A DNA stretch of 64,000 bases from Burkholderiales bacterium (GTDB taxonomy: Bacteria; Pseudomonadota; Gammaproteobacteria; Burkholderiales; Burkholderiaceae_C), in the NCBI GenBank assembly GCA_025363275.1, contig JANYEE010000149.1, positions 1-64,000 on the forward strand. Reading direction: 5' to 3'. The notes under the pieces are model-generated. The model was not told the origin of the DNA, did not search any database, and was given only the letters and a program-made list of their open reading frames with translations. Shown in pieces: positions 51,558-60,912 of this stretch (position 1 is the first letter of the stretch; each line of letters starts with the position of its first letter). The position numbers and the translations under genes were made by a program.

Positions 51558-54500
51558 ATTTGGCCCTCGGAAACGATGAGTTCTTTACTAAGATCGCGCT
51601 CTTTGTCTAGCTTCAACAAAGTATCGATAGGGTTCACGCTAGCGTCACCGCCCAGGTTGGGTGCTGTCTGCATGAGAGAAATAATCTGATCAGTGGCAAA
51701 AGTTCCGGAGGCTGGCGACCGCGGTGGGCTAACCGGTTGGCCACTCACCGAATACGAGACCGGCTGGTAGCCAGACGTAGCCAAAGGCCCAAAAGTCATG
51801 GTGCCACCTGCCGCAGCCCTTACACCTAGAGGCGCAAGAATCGAAGAATTTTGAGTTAGATTGCTCGCGGCGCTGACTGCAACTCCCCCCGATACGGATT
51901 CGATGGGGCCATTCAGAGTGATATTCCCGGCGCTAGTCAGGTTCGTCGCAATCAAACTGATATCGCCACCCGCTTGAATTCCGAGTTCTCCGATCGTTAA
52001 AGGGCTATTGGCCGTAAGCGACACTGAACCGTCGAGTGCGCTAACTAGAACCGTAGTGGATATACCTCCCGTGTTAATTACTTTGATACTTCCACCCACT
52101 GCTAACGCGCCCTGCAATTTCAAAGTACCGGTGTTCACCAATTCGATGTTGCCTGTACCTTTATTGGTTGCATTGAAAGCCAGTAGCTGATTGCCCGGAG
52201 CATTCAAATAAGTGCCGGCTGTTGAGTTGGTGGTTAAAGAGCCACTTTGAATACCGCCGTCAGATTGGCGAATGGCTCCGCTCGTGGCAGTAAGCACCAC
52301 AACAGGTGACGTAATACTACGGACATTTAAGTCCCCACTTGTTTGCACGACGTCGACGCTACCAAAGGTGATACTGCCCGCAGATTGATTAAAGGAGCCA
52401 TTTACTTTGAATGCACCGCTACCAGTTACGCTGCCACCGCTCTGGAGATAACCAGTCGATGTAAAACTATCACCAACTTGCAAGCTGCCACCGCTAATAG
52501 CAAAACCGCTACCGCTTGCTAAAGATTGCAGAAAGATGGCGCCAGCACTTGCATCCACTGTGACGACTCCCTGACCAGCGGGCACATTAACGGCCAAAAC
52601 GTTCGCTCCATCTGGAATAACGTCCCAGTTGTTTGGATCACTCCAAAGTCCACTGTTGCCCTTACCCGTCCAAGATGACAAGGGACGCGCTGTTATGTTG
52701 GCTTTAGCGGAGTTGGAACTACCCACCTTGTAGTTGCCTCCATCCGCGCCATCCAGCCCAAACACACTAAACACGACTGGTTTACCGACGCCAACATCTT
52801 TACTGCTAAAGCTGCCCTGTGCACTTGAAAGAACAACTGAGTCGTTACCTACCAAACCTGCGAAACCAACCCCGCCAGTACCTGCCACTGCGGTTAGTTT
52901 TCCGTCATATTCTTTACTAAGCGCAGTTAAACCTGATACATCCAATAACTTTGGCGTAATGTCTGCGCTAGCCGTAGCGGTATTTCCTGAGAGGAAATAG
53001 TTCCCTCCATCGATGCCACTCAAATTCAGTGCATTCAAAGTAACCGTCTTTCCGATACCAACATTTTTATCAGAGAAGGCACCACTTCCTGAAAGCGTAA
53101 CTACATCACCCGAGATCAAGCCCGACACTTGCCCCCCCGTTACCGTAGCTATCACGTTGCCATCGTAGACCTTGTTTCCTGCTGTGATGGAGGTCGGCGT
53201 GACAGACTTTGGTGTGATGGCTACAGTAGTTGCAGCTCCGGCTATGGAATAGTTAGAGGCCAATCCTGTCCCATCAACCAGGGCAACGTTAGCCAACGAT
53301 ACGGCTTTGCTAGACCCGGCGTTTTTGTCGGCCACTGCGCCGGTTCCAGAGAGATTAAGGGTTTCACCCGTAACTAGACCACTTAAGGTCAACATACCGG
53401 AATTAATGATGCTCGTGCCGTCATACGGCCGGTTCCCGCCGATGACTCCCAACAATGCAGGCGTAATGGCAGCAACCTGAGTGCCACCCGTGAACGTGTA
53501 GTTACTTGCAAGGCCAGTTCCATCGCCTAAAGCCAGACTTCCCAACGTCACTGTTTTGTTGGCGCCTACGTTTTTGTCGGCCACAGTGCCAAAACCTGAC
53601 AAGGTCAATGTTTCGCTGTTTGCCAGTCCACTCAGCTTGAATATGCTCGCCTTGACGATGTCCGTACCGTCGTACGGGCGTGAACCTGTGAGACTCACGC
53701 TGGCCTGCGCGGGTGTTACGGCACCGATATTTCCACTTGCAGAAAATTGATAGCCGTAGATAGGTTTACTGAAGAAATACAAGTCCGAAGAGCCGCCAAT
53801 TACGCCTCCTACCGAGCCACTGACAGTTACTGTTTTACCGGTACCGACATTGGGATCGCTCAAGTTGGCAGTGGTGGGGCTGGCCGATGCGGTGGATATA
53901 TCGTCTAAACCCAAAGCTCCACTGAGCCCCCCTACTGACGCTCCACTGGGGCTGATACTGAGCCCGCCGTCATAAATTTTGCTTACGGCGCCAGTCAAGG
54001 AACCGGAAAGAACCGGCGCCGTGCTGTACAAAACGGCATTACCCGTACCAAGAACAGTCGACCCATTGACCGCGTTGTATTGCTTAAATGAGGGCGGAGC
54101 GCTACCAGTATTGAAAGTATCTGCCCCAGGAGTGCCCAAGTAAGCCAGCCAACGCGCACCTAAAGGCAAGGAAAAAGAACCACCAGCCCCATTGAAAGTC
54201 CCACCTGATATAAATTTGACGGCATCGCCAGTTACATTCGACCTGATAGACCCAGTAAGAGTAATTGCCCCGCCGGACTGGATAAGCGATGCCCCGGAAT
54301 CTGCGTACAAACCACTCACGGTCAGCGCGTTGATGTCACGTAGCGAAACCTGCGTGCCAACCACATTGACAATGGCGAAATCGTTGGAGGGATTCATGAG
54401 AACCACACTGCCGTACCCTCCATAGCTACCCGCATTTATAGAGGCTGTAGACAGAGGATCAGACATTGTGATTGGGCCACCGGATTGAGAAATATTGGTG

Positions 54501-56908
54501 CCCGAGGTTGTACCGATTGACAAGCTACCGCCCGCTGTAATCGGCCCCAGACTTAACGCAGCGTTATTAAAGTAATTAATCTGGCCCGTACCCGTATTCA
54601 TCACGCTGAGTGTATTTACTGTATTCCCGGGATTGGTCAGTGATACCGACCCGTTCCCCACCGGGTTCATTGTTATGTCCAACGTGTTGGCGGCTATAGC
54701 GCCAGTTTGAGACAGGGACGATCCATTAGCCAGGGGGTAGAGCGCTAACGTCCCTCCAATGTTTGCTGCGCTAATATTTATCGATCCATTGTTTTTCAAG
54801 GTGGCATTGCTCGAGCCCAGAGTGCCCAACGAAACTGCACCGGAAAAAGCGTTCGAAGCATCGGTGAGTGCAATGGATCCAATCCCGGCATCGAACAATG
54901 TAGTTCCACCGATCGAGATAGGTGCTGACTGCGTTATTGCACCATTTGCAACAACGGACAGGGTGGAAAAACTTGAGATGGAGCCAAGAGTTACTGCGCC
55001 CGTAGTTTTAAATCCGATGCCACCGCCCATGGAACTGGTAGCGCTAAAGGCTTTAATGTCGTTCGCCGGATCCGCCAAGGTTATCGCGCCATACGCACTG
55101 GCCGATACGCCGGAAGCCGATATCGGGGCTCCCCCTGATTGCGTGATATTCCCGCCGAAAGTGGCGGAAATTGACACAGCACCACCTTGGGTGTCTATAG
55201 CACCACCGATATTCACCGCTGTCGGGCCGTTCAACGTCACATTCAATGGGCTGCCACTGGTGCCGCTGATCGCGGCGTTAACAGAGACGCTTCCGCTAGT
55301 CGACGTCAATGTCAGCGTTGTTGCACTACCTGATGTTTTTGTAATCGGGGCGTTCACCGTAACCGCGCCGGTTGCGGCTAGCGAAAGATTGGCGGTATTC
55401 AACAAGGTACCGACCTGACCTGATGTAACAATACTGCTGCTGGTGCCAAAATCTGTGCTAAGAAGTCCCGCCAAAGTTACATCGTCGCCAATAATTGTGT
55501 CTCCATTGATGTCGGGGGCTGTGCTCTGAATAGTGAGCGTTGCAGGGTCCAAAAGCAAGATGCCCAATTTCCCTTTAGAAGAACTCAAATTCGCCGAACC
55601 TTGGAAATCAAGGAACTGCTTACCAGACACCTCCGCATGACCACCATCGCCACCCGATACGCCACCATGCGCGCTGACGGCGCCAGCAAAACGTGTCCCT
55701 CCATCAGACCACACTACCGCTGTGCCGCCATTGCCCTGAACAAGGGCATCGGCCTTCAGCCGAGCACCGGCAGTTACTACGGTTTGTGTGGAGTTACTCA
55801 ACCGCACATCGTGCCCTTGCCAGCCCCCCCCCACCAGCACTTCCCCGCCTCCATTTTCGCCACTGACATTCAGTAGGGCAGTGCGCTGCAACAGCACTTT
55901 GTCAGCTGAGGCCCATACTTCGCCCCCCATTCCACCGCGCTGTTTAGCATCCACTTCACCAGAAATATTCAGCAGGTCTTGGCCTTTGAGAATGACTCGC
56001 CCACCCGAATCGCTCACCGCGGTGGCCTGAATCAAACCACTGTGTTTGAGCGTTCCGGCAAATAACCCAACCGCGTCGCCTTTAAGCGATCCGAGATTGA
56101 CAACTGAGTTGGATGGCGCCTGCACTTGCAAGCGAATACCCTCCAGTCCGCGTTCGGTAATGTCGATTTGTCGCCCTGCCACAAGAATGGCATTGCCATT
56201 GGGTGCCTGAATCAGTGCATCCTGACCGGTTTGCACATTGGGCCCCAGCAAGACCACGTCCCCGGAACGGGCGAGCACTGTGCCATTCACTGAAACGTCG
56301 GCAGTGCCGATACTGCCATTTCCGAAACGCAGGCGCCCCGCCATTGCATCCTGATCACTCATCGCAAGGCTGGAAGCTGTAAAGCCCGCCGTATCCACCA
56401 CAGCACCCGCCCCCACGGCGATCCCCGACTGATTTACCAACACCAAGCTACCGTTGCTGGACAGTGTTCCAAACAATTGGGACGGCGTGTTCGTCACCAC
56501 ACGGTTGATCGACGTGCTGTTGGCATTCGGCTGCTGGAAGTAGGTGCTGCTGCCAGCGGGGATAGAAAAGCTCTGCCAGTTGATGGCAGAAAAATTAGCA
56601 CCTGCACCATTCTGGGTCGTAACTTGCAGATTGTTGCCGGTACTGACCGTTGCAACCTGGCCCACAACGGCAACACCACCCGTGGGGTTTGCTAGAACAG
56701 TCAAAGAGCTCGCGCTCCAGGCAACCGCAATCGAAAGCGCTAAAAGCCCCACTCCAACCTCTGGCGGCCGATGCAACTCAGCAGATTTGCTGCGCCGCGC
56801 AGCACCCCTGCCTACTGAAGTCCCGGTCTCAGCGATAGCAACCATGGCACCCAGGGCTTGATTCCATACGGTGCGGAAAATGTGGTTAAGAGAGGCTCCA
56901 CTCGACAT
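51545..56908 (-). CDS. Two-partner secretion adhesin with ESPR, haemagglutination N-domain and five YDG repeats
   Basis: 1787 residues. An extended signal peptide region (NHIFRTVWNQALGAMVAIAETG) precedes a long signal peptide ending near residue 75. The TPS domain (about 75-330) has the filamentous-haemagglutinin NPNL/NQNG-like marks INWQSFSIPAGSSTYFQQPN, INRVVTNTPSQLFGTL and LVNQSGIAVG. A beta-helical Gly/Ser/Thr/Ala/Asn-rich shaft follows, then five YDG repeats at about residues 978, 1081, 1163, 1248 and 1334, about 85 residues apart. The C-terminal 400 residues include a WSDPNNW segment. The only Cys of the protein is residue 1785 (…GQICRP). Exported by the TpsB downstream. GGAG lies 7 bases before the ATG. 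Probably a surface adhesin, binding target unknown. Confidence 0.93.
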   Translation of the reverse strand: MSSGASLNHIFRTVWNQALGAMVAIAETGTSVGRGAARRSKSAELHRPPEVGVGLLALSIAVAWSASSLTVLANPTGGVAVVGQVATVSTGNNLQVTTQNGAGANFSAINWQSFSIPAGSSTYFQQPNANSTSINRVVTNTPSQLFGTLSSNGSLVLVNQSGIAVGAGAVVDTAGFTASSLAMSDQDAMAGRLRFGNGSIGTADVSVNGTVLARSGDVVLLGPNVQTGQDALIQAPNGNAILVAGRQIDITERGLEGIRLQVQAPSNSVVNLGSLKGDAVGLFAGTLKHSGLIQATAVSDSGGRVILKGQDLLNISGEVDAKQRGGMGGEVWASADKVLLQRTALLNVSGENGGGEVLVGGGWQGHDVRLSNSTQTVVTAGARLKADALVQGNGGTAVVWSDGGTRFAGAVSAHGGVSGGDGGHAEVSGKQFLDFQGSANLSSSKGKLGILLLDPATLTIQSTAPDINGDTIIGDDVTLAGLLSTDFGTSSSIVTSGQVGTLLNTANLSLAATGAVTVNAPITKTSGSATTLTLTSTSGSVSVNAAISGTSGSPLNVTLNGPTAVNIGGAIDTQGGAVSISATFGGNITQSGGAPISASGVSASAYGAITLADPANDIKAFSATSSMGGGIGFKTTGAVTLGSISSFSTLSVVANGAITQSAPISIGGTTLFDAGIGSIALTDASNAFSGAVSLGTLGSSNATLKNNGSINISAANIGGTLALYPLANGSSLSQTGAIAANTLDITMNPVGNGSVSLTNPGNTVNTLSVMNTGTGQINYFNNAALSLGPITAGGSLSIGTTSGTNISQSGGPITMSDPLSTASINAGSYGGYGSVVLMNPSNDFAIVNVVGTQVSLRDINALTVSGLYADSGASLIQSGGAITLTGSIRSNVTGDAVKFISGGTFNGAGGSFSLPLGARWLAYLGTPGADTFNTGSAPPSFKQYNAVNGSTVLGTGNAVLYSTAPVLSGSLTGAVSKIYDGGLSISPSGASVGGLSGALGLDDISTASASPTTANLSDPNVGTGKTVTVSGSVGGVIGGSSDLYFFSKPIYGYQFSASGNIGAVTPAQASVSLTGSRPYDGTDIVKASIFKLSGLANSETLTLSGFGTVADKNVGANKTVTLGSLALGDGTGLASNYTFTGGTQVAAITPALLGVIGGNRPYDGTSIINSGMLTLSGLVTGETLNLSGTGAVADKNAGSSKAVSLANVALVDGTGLASNYSIAGAATTVAITPKSVTPTSITAGNKVYDGNVIATVTGGQVSGLISGDVVTLSGSGAFSDKNVGIGKTVTLNALNLSGIDGGNYFLSGNTATASADITPKLLDVSGLTALSKEYDGKLTAVAGTGGVGFAGLVGNDSVVLSSAQGSFSSKDVGVGKPVVFSVFGLDGADGGNYKVGSSNSAKANITARPLSSWTGKGNSGLWSDPNNWDVIPDGANVLAVNVPAGQGVVTVDASAGAIFLQSLASGSGFAISGGSLQVGDSFTSTGYLQSGGSVTGSGAFKVNGSFNQSAGSITFGSVDVVQTSGDLNVRSITSPVVVLTATSGAIRQSDGGIQSGSLTTNSTAGTYLNAPGNQLLAFNATNKGTGNIELVNTGTLKLQGALAVGGSIKVINTGGISTTVLVSALDGSVSLTANSPLTIGELGIQAGGDISLIATNLTSAGNITLNGPIESVSGGVAVSAASNLTQNSSILAPLGVRAAAGGTMTFGPLATSGYQPVSYSVSGQPVSPPRSPASGTFATDQIISLMQTAPNLGGDASVNPIDTLLKLDKERDLSKELIVSEGQICRP

Positions 56909-56962
56909 AATGCGACTCCAAGTGAGGCTCTTGAGGAATAAGCCTAAGGTGCGTTCATTACA

Positions 56963-58174
56963 TCATATTGACGCGTTTCGCAGTAACAGAAAACTTCGCT
57001 CTATGTATGTACGGGCGGCGACATTGTGATTTTGGTCACACTGGTTCGCTGTAGATTCTGCATTGTGGCGGTAGCGCGGGTCTTTTGACAGCGTACTTAT
57101 TAACCCGAGAAAATTGTCCTGGTCTTGGTATCCGATCACCGCCGCACCCTGGCGCTCCAGATTTCGGGCCAGGAAGAGATGCTCCTGATGCAACGGAATC
57201 AACAGCTGAGGCACGCCTCTGGACGCAAAATGTGCTGCTGTGCTGTGATTGCCGTGGTTGATAACCCAATCGGCCTCGTCAGCGACCCGATTGAGGTCTA
57301 CGGGCTGGTCCACAAACACCAGTCCGTTTCCTTCAAAAGCCGCTCGTACTTCAGCAGGAAGCTGTCGGATAAACAACACCGCCCGCACCCGGCACGACCG
57401 CAAATCACTTAAAAACGACACTACCGACGGGAATGCATGCAAATAGGCAAAAACCTTCGAGCCGCTGCCTGCAGGCCAGGTCGGAGGCGATTGGCTTTGG
57501 GGAGGTTCGATACCCATGTACGTCGCACCCGATCTGGGACCAAAAGCATCGAGCAAGGGCCACGTCATCAAATAGCAATCGTCGGCTTGTCCGAAGATTG
57601 CGTTCAAATTGGGGAGTTCCGTCAGCCCAAATTGCGACCGCGCCGAATTGATCAGTTTTAATACTTCTGCATCATCTTGCAATAGGCCCGTTAGCACCTC
57701 CGACCTAGAAGCTGTCGTTGGAAACCGCAAAAACGGAGTCCCTGGGCGGTGACTTCCCGGCGGCGCCGTAAATCCATTGCCAACTAAGATTTTTTTGAAC
57801 CGGCAACCATATGCGGCAATCAACGCCGTGGGGCTGTGCTCAAACAACACAATGTCGGGCAGCACCGAATCAAAGATGTCCCTCCAAGCACGCATATAGC
57901 GCGCAAGCTCATCCCGATTGTCAAAGCACTGTCGTATCAACAGGTGCGTAAAACTCGGAATGGGGGATGAAACACCAGCGCTGCTGTGCTGGCGGAATGG
58001 CGCCTGCAAATACTCAATGGGCCACTCACCAAACACTTGTCTGACGTTATGTCCTTCTTTCAAAGCCATCACGACACGGTAACCCTGCGCTAGCGCAACC
58101 TCCACCGGCAAACGTAACGTACTCAAGTGACCCAAATCGGTCCCTAATTCCCAAACACACAGAAGGGTTGCCAT
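56963..58174 (-). CDS. GT-B glycosyltransferase (UDP-glucosyltransferase/YjiC-like)
   Basis: 403 residues. The N-terminal lobe starts MATLLCVWELGTDLGHLSTLR, where GHLSTLRLPVEVALAQGYRV resembles the acceptor-binding part of COG1819 enzymes. The C-terminal lobe has VFAYLHAFP, VRAVLFIRQ, VFVDQPVDLNRVADEADWVINHGNHSTAAHFASRGVPQLLIPLHQEHLFLA, the donor-binding signature of this family. Cytoplasmic, no signal peptide. Sugar and acceptor unknown. It is the last of four glycan-type genes before the adhesin gene, 54 bases away on the same strand, so it may modify the adhesin or make a cell-surface glycan. Confidence 0.85.
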   Translation of the reverse strand: MATLLCVWELGTDLGHLSTLRLPVEVALAQGYRVVMALKEGHNVRQVFGEWPIEYLQAPFRQHSSAGVSSPIPSFTHLLIRQCFDNRDELARYMRAWRDIFDSVLPDIVLFEHSPTALIAAYGCRFKKILVGNGFTAPPGSHRPGTPFLRFPTTASRSEVLTGLLQDDAEVLKLINSARSQFGLTELPNLNAIFGQADDCYLMTWPLLDAFGPRSGATYMGIEPPQSQSPPTWPAGSGSKVFAYLHAFPSVVSFLSDLRSCRVRAVLFIRQLPAEVRAAFEGNGLVFVDQPVDLNRVADEADWVINHGNHSTAAHFASRGVPQLLIPLHQEHLFLARNLERQGAAVIGYQDQDNFLGLISTLSKDPRYRHNAESTANQCDQNHNVAARTYIERSFLLLRNASI

Positions 58175-58213
58175 CGCGTCGCTCAGTGCGGGGTTTTAGG
58201 CATACGCTCAGGC

Positions 58214-59359
58214 TTATGCCGATTGACCCTGCAGCGCCGCCAAAAGTCTGGTTTTGGCGGCATTCACTTGGATGCGTATAAACCCGCCAATGGTCGCTAG
58301 CGCAGCCGTATCGGACAACGCATCTACGCTGCGTTGTATCAGGGTTTGCAGCGCCCCCGTATCGGACAGTGCAAAAACGATATCTTCCACGTATACGTAG
58401 TAGTCGCTTGCCAAGATTTGCCGAAAAAAGAGCTCCTTTTTCTTGTCGTCCAAGGTACCAGTACCACGCGACAGCGCTTGACCGATGCCAATCACAGGGA
58501 CACCCTCGCGCCAGCCTGACACAGCGCAGTGGTAGGTGTCTGTGACCAACACTGTAGCCTTGCGCAAGACCGCCAGTTTGAAAGCCAGGCCATCCAGACC
58601 CTGTGGATGACCCAACCAATCCATAACCACCAAACGGGATTTCAGTTTGGCGGCTAGCTCATTGGAGAACTGCGTCAGGGCCGCATTCGCACCGGATCGG
58701 CCAAAGGTACACACTACAAAGTGATCGGGAATCTGCTGGGCGGCGATTTGGGCGGCGATTGGCATGGGCAATGCCGCATCAGCATCCAGAAAGAACGCAC
58801 AGTCGCACCCCATAAAAAACCCCTGCGCAGGGACCAAGTGCTGAATCAAATTAGCCGACACAAAGTCCCGGGGCGCAACCAGTCGCGCAGCGCCATACAA
58901 AGTGGACAACGCGGATTGGTAACGGGGATTAGAAAACTCCTGAGCCGTTACGCCGTACAAAGTTCCACCAAACACAACGATTCGATCCCGAAAATCTTCA
59001 ACCCGTGTCTCCAACAAATACAGTCGATACCACTGGTCTAGCAGTTGCGCAGGCGTACGACCCGCCACTTGTTGGGGATTTCCATACTGCCAATCGCAAC
59101 AGCCATAACGCAGCCAATGCACGAAGTCACCCCAATAGATGACCGCATCAAAACGCTCCAACTCTGCCACATCGCTCAACAGGCGATAGCGCAGTGATCC
59201 TTCGCGGCCCTCCGTACTACGCACCTGTTTCGGATTGAAATACACCAACTCGTTGTCGCCCGGCAATTCCCGCATCAGACAAGCCAGGGCTAAATCTACC
59301 GACAGCATGCCGGGATTCAGGTCGGTAGGATCCGCGCAGATCACAGCAAACGACTTCAT
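58214..59359 (-). CDS. Polysaccharide pyruvyl transferase-like family protein
   Basis: 381 residues. Weak but recognisable similarity to the polysaccharide pyruvyl transferase family: an N-terminal Rossmann-like part (VICADPTDLNPGMLSVDLALACLMREL) and the C-terminal motif ATVLVTDTYHCAVSGWREGVPVIGIG with GTGTLDDKKKE, at the position of the family's RxHG motif. Its ATG overlaps the stop of the 2OG-oxygenase gene by 4 bases. It may add pyruvate ketal or another group to a sugar; other GT-B-fold functions remain possible. Confidence 0.55.
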   Translation of the reverse strand: MKSFAVICADPTDLNPGMLSVDLALACLMRELPGDNELVYFNPKQVRSTEGREGSLRYRLLSDVAELERFDAVIYWGDFVHWLRYGCCDWQYGNPQQVAGRTPAQLLDQWYRLYLLETRVEDFRDRIVVFGGTLYGVTAQEFSNPRYQSALSTLYGAARLVAPRDFVSANLIQHLVPAQGFFMGCDCAFFLDADAALPMPIAAQIAAQQIPDHFVVCTFGRSGANAALTQFSNELAAKLKSRLVVMDWLGHPQGLDGLAFKLAVLRKATVLVTDTYHCAVSGWREGVPVIGIGQALSRGTGTLDDKKKELFFRQILASDYYVYVEDIVFALSDTGALQTLIQRSVDALSDTAALATIGGFIRIQVNAAKTRLLAALQGQSA

Positions 59360-60165
59360 GGCGCGCGATTTAACTTAGGCACCATCAAATCGGGCTCCGA
59401 TAAATCCTCAAACACACCCCGCGGCGGTTCGTACAACTGAAATTGCATGCCATAGCGCTGATTGGGGACGGTCGCATCGATGGCCTTCACGGCATGAAAC
59501 GACTGGCGGGTCTTAAAAAATAGCAAAAAGTTGTTCGGCTGGTAAGGCGCTACTTTGCGCACCTCAAAGTCCTCGGGCTTATGGTGATTGTTACCCCAAC
59601 AGCGTACCAGCGGGTTGCGATGTACGCACAGCTGGGTTCCGTACTCTTCAAATCCCGGCCGATCGGCAAATGAAAAGATGCAGGTGGCTACGCGTGTAGG
59701 AATATCAGTATGCGGACCGATGTAAAACCCAGGCTCGTGTCGCTGCAAAAATAATTCCTTGAGCAACAACTTAGTAAACCCCGGCATCGCCGCTAACTCA
59801 CCGAAACGCAGCAGAAAGTACTCTGGATACTTGGCGATGATCACATTCGCAAACCAGTCATCGCCCAGCAAACATTGCTTGATGGCCTCCCAAAACGCCA
59901 GGTGTTCCGGCGCCGCCTGAAACACCTGGCTCTGGTGAAAATTAATCTGCTTACGAGCCCAGTACGGCGTCGTGGTTTTGGTAGGGGCCTCTGCAGCCGA
60001 GATCCACTCGGTGCCTACATTGCTCAGAAAAGGATTGGCCACCAGCAAGGACTGGTACACCGCTACCGGAAAAAAAATTTCAATGATGAGGTGCGGGAAC
60101 GGTAGATGCACCAGTTGCGCGTCTCTGAACTTTTGCTCGATATGCTGGCGCAGGTTTTTGACCAT
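59356..60165 (-). CDS. 2-oxoglutarate/Fe(II)-dependent oxygenase-like protein
   Basis: 269 residues from ATG 60165 (MVKNLRQHIEQKFRDAQLVHL); the longer open frame overlaps the GT2 gene and has no support. GPHTDIPTRVATCIFSF gives the HxD pair, and RQSFHAVKAI gives the distal His with a following RYGMQFQLY Arg, the 2-His-1-carboxylate pattern of the double-stranded beta-helix oxygenases. A hydroxylase acting on a protein or sugar is likely. Placed between a GT2 gene (15-base gap) and the pyruvyl-transferase-like gene (4-base overlap). Confidence 0.75.
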   Translation of the reverse strand: MVKNLRQHIEQKFRDAQLVHLPFPHLIIEIFFPVAVYQSLLVANPFLSNVGTEWISAAEAPTKTTTPYWARKQINFHQSQVFQAAPEHLAFWEAIKQCLLGDDWFANVIIAKYPEYFLLRFGELAAMPGFTKLLLKELFLQRHEPGFYIGPHTDIPTRVATCIFSFADRPGFEEYGTQLCVHRNPLVRCWGNNHHKPEDFEVRKVAPYQPNNFLLFFKTRQSFHAVKAIDATVPNQRYGMQFQLYEPPRGVFEDLSEPDLMVPKLNRAP

Positions 60166-60179
60166 GGTGCATTCTAAAG

Positions 60180-60887
60180 TTAGGTCCGCGCGTCCGCCAG
60201 TGCGCCATGTGCGAAAGCCTGCAATTGCAGGCCAATGCTTTGACTTGCTTCGGGCGAAAGAAGCTGTGCGCCCGCAGCAATGGCTGTATCCCAATGCGTC
60301 TGATCCCAAGTATTCGCACCGTGGTATGTATATACATAAAGATCTGGCCGGTCCAGCCCCACCAGTTGGTTCGCGTTAAACATCTGCATGACGGCAGGGG
60401 TATCTTCGCCCCTACCCAGCGCAGCGTATCGCGGAACCGCCCCGCGCTGCGCCACTAAGCTTCCCTCCCACAAACGTTGCGAGGACAGCAAGGCCCTCTG
60501 GGTCAGTGCATTGAACAGCACCCAGCGCAGCAGTACGCACCCGGCACGACGGCTGCTACGAATCGCCGCCATTTGCTCGGTCAACCGCGTAGGCGCACTC
60601 CAATCATCGTCATCCCACTGGGCGATGTATGTGCCACATGCATCTCGCACCGCGATATTACGCAGGCTACCCAAAGACAAGCGTGGCATGGCCTGCACTT
60701 CCAGGACCAAAATCCGCGGCTCATTCAACAGCCGCACATAGTCCCGCGTCGCAATATCGTCTGCCTCAAACAAGATGATCAGCTCACACGGGCTATAGGT
60801 CTGGTGCAGGAAAGAATGCACTGCCCGCTTCAACAACGCAACACGATTGCGAGTCACACAGATGCAGGAAACCAGCTCGGCGTCCAA
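60180..60887 (-). CDS. Family 2 (GT-A) glycosyltransferase
   Basis: 235 residues starting with TTG at 60887; an in-frame TGA lies two codons upstream, so no earlier start is possible. GT2 marks: VSCICVTRNRVALLKRAVHSFLHQTY at the N-terminus, YIAQWDDDDWSAPTRLTEQ as the DxD metal-binding region, and a short C-terminal part with YVYTYHGANTWDQTHW. Sugar transfer to a glycan or protein; donor unknown. Only 25 bases separate it from the large FAD/Fe-S oxidoreductase gene upstream, so transcription may enter from there. Confidence 0.85.
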   Translation of the reverse strand: MDAELVSCICVTRNRVALLKRAVHSFLHQTYSPCELIILFEADDIATRDYVRLLNEPRILVLEVQAMPRLSLGSLRNIAVRDACGTYIAQWDDDDWSAPTRLTEQMAAIRSSRRAGCVLLRWVLFNALTQRALLSSQRLWEGSLVAQRGAVPRYAALGRGEDTPAVMQMFNANQLVGLDRPDLYVYTYHGANTWDQTHWDTAIAAGAQLLSPEASQSIGLQLQAFAHGALADART

Positions 60888-60912
60888 GGCTCAGACTTTC
60901 AACGTGGGACAG

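Noticed and set aside
52880-54000. Regular repeats of about 255 bases as a CRISPR-like or satellite array
   Set aside because: They are in frame, diverged at the DNA level and encode YDG protein domains.
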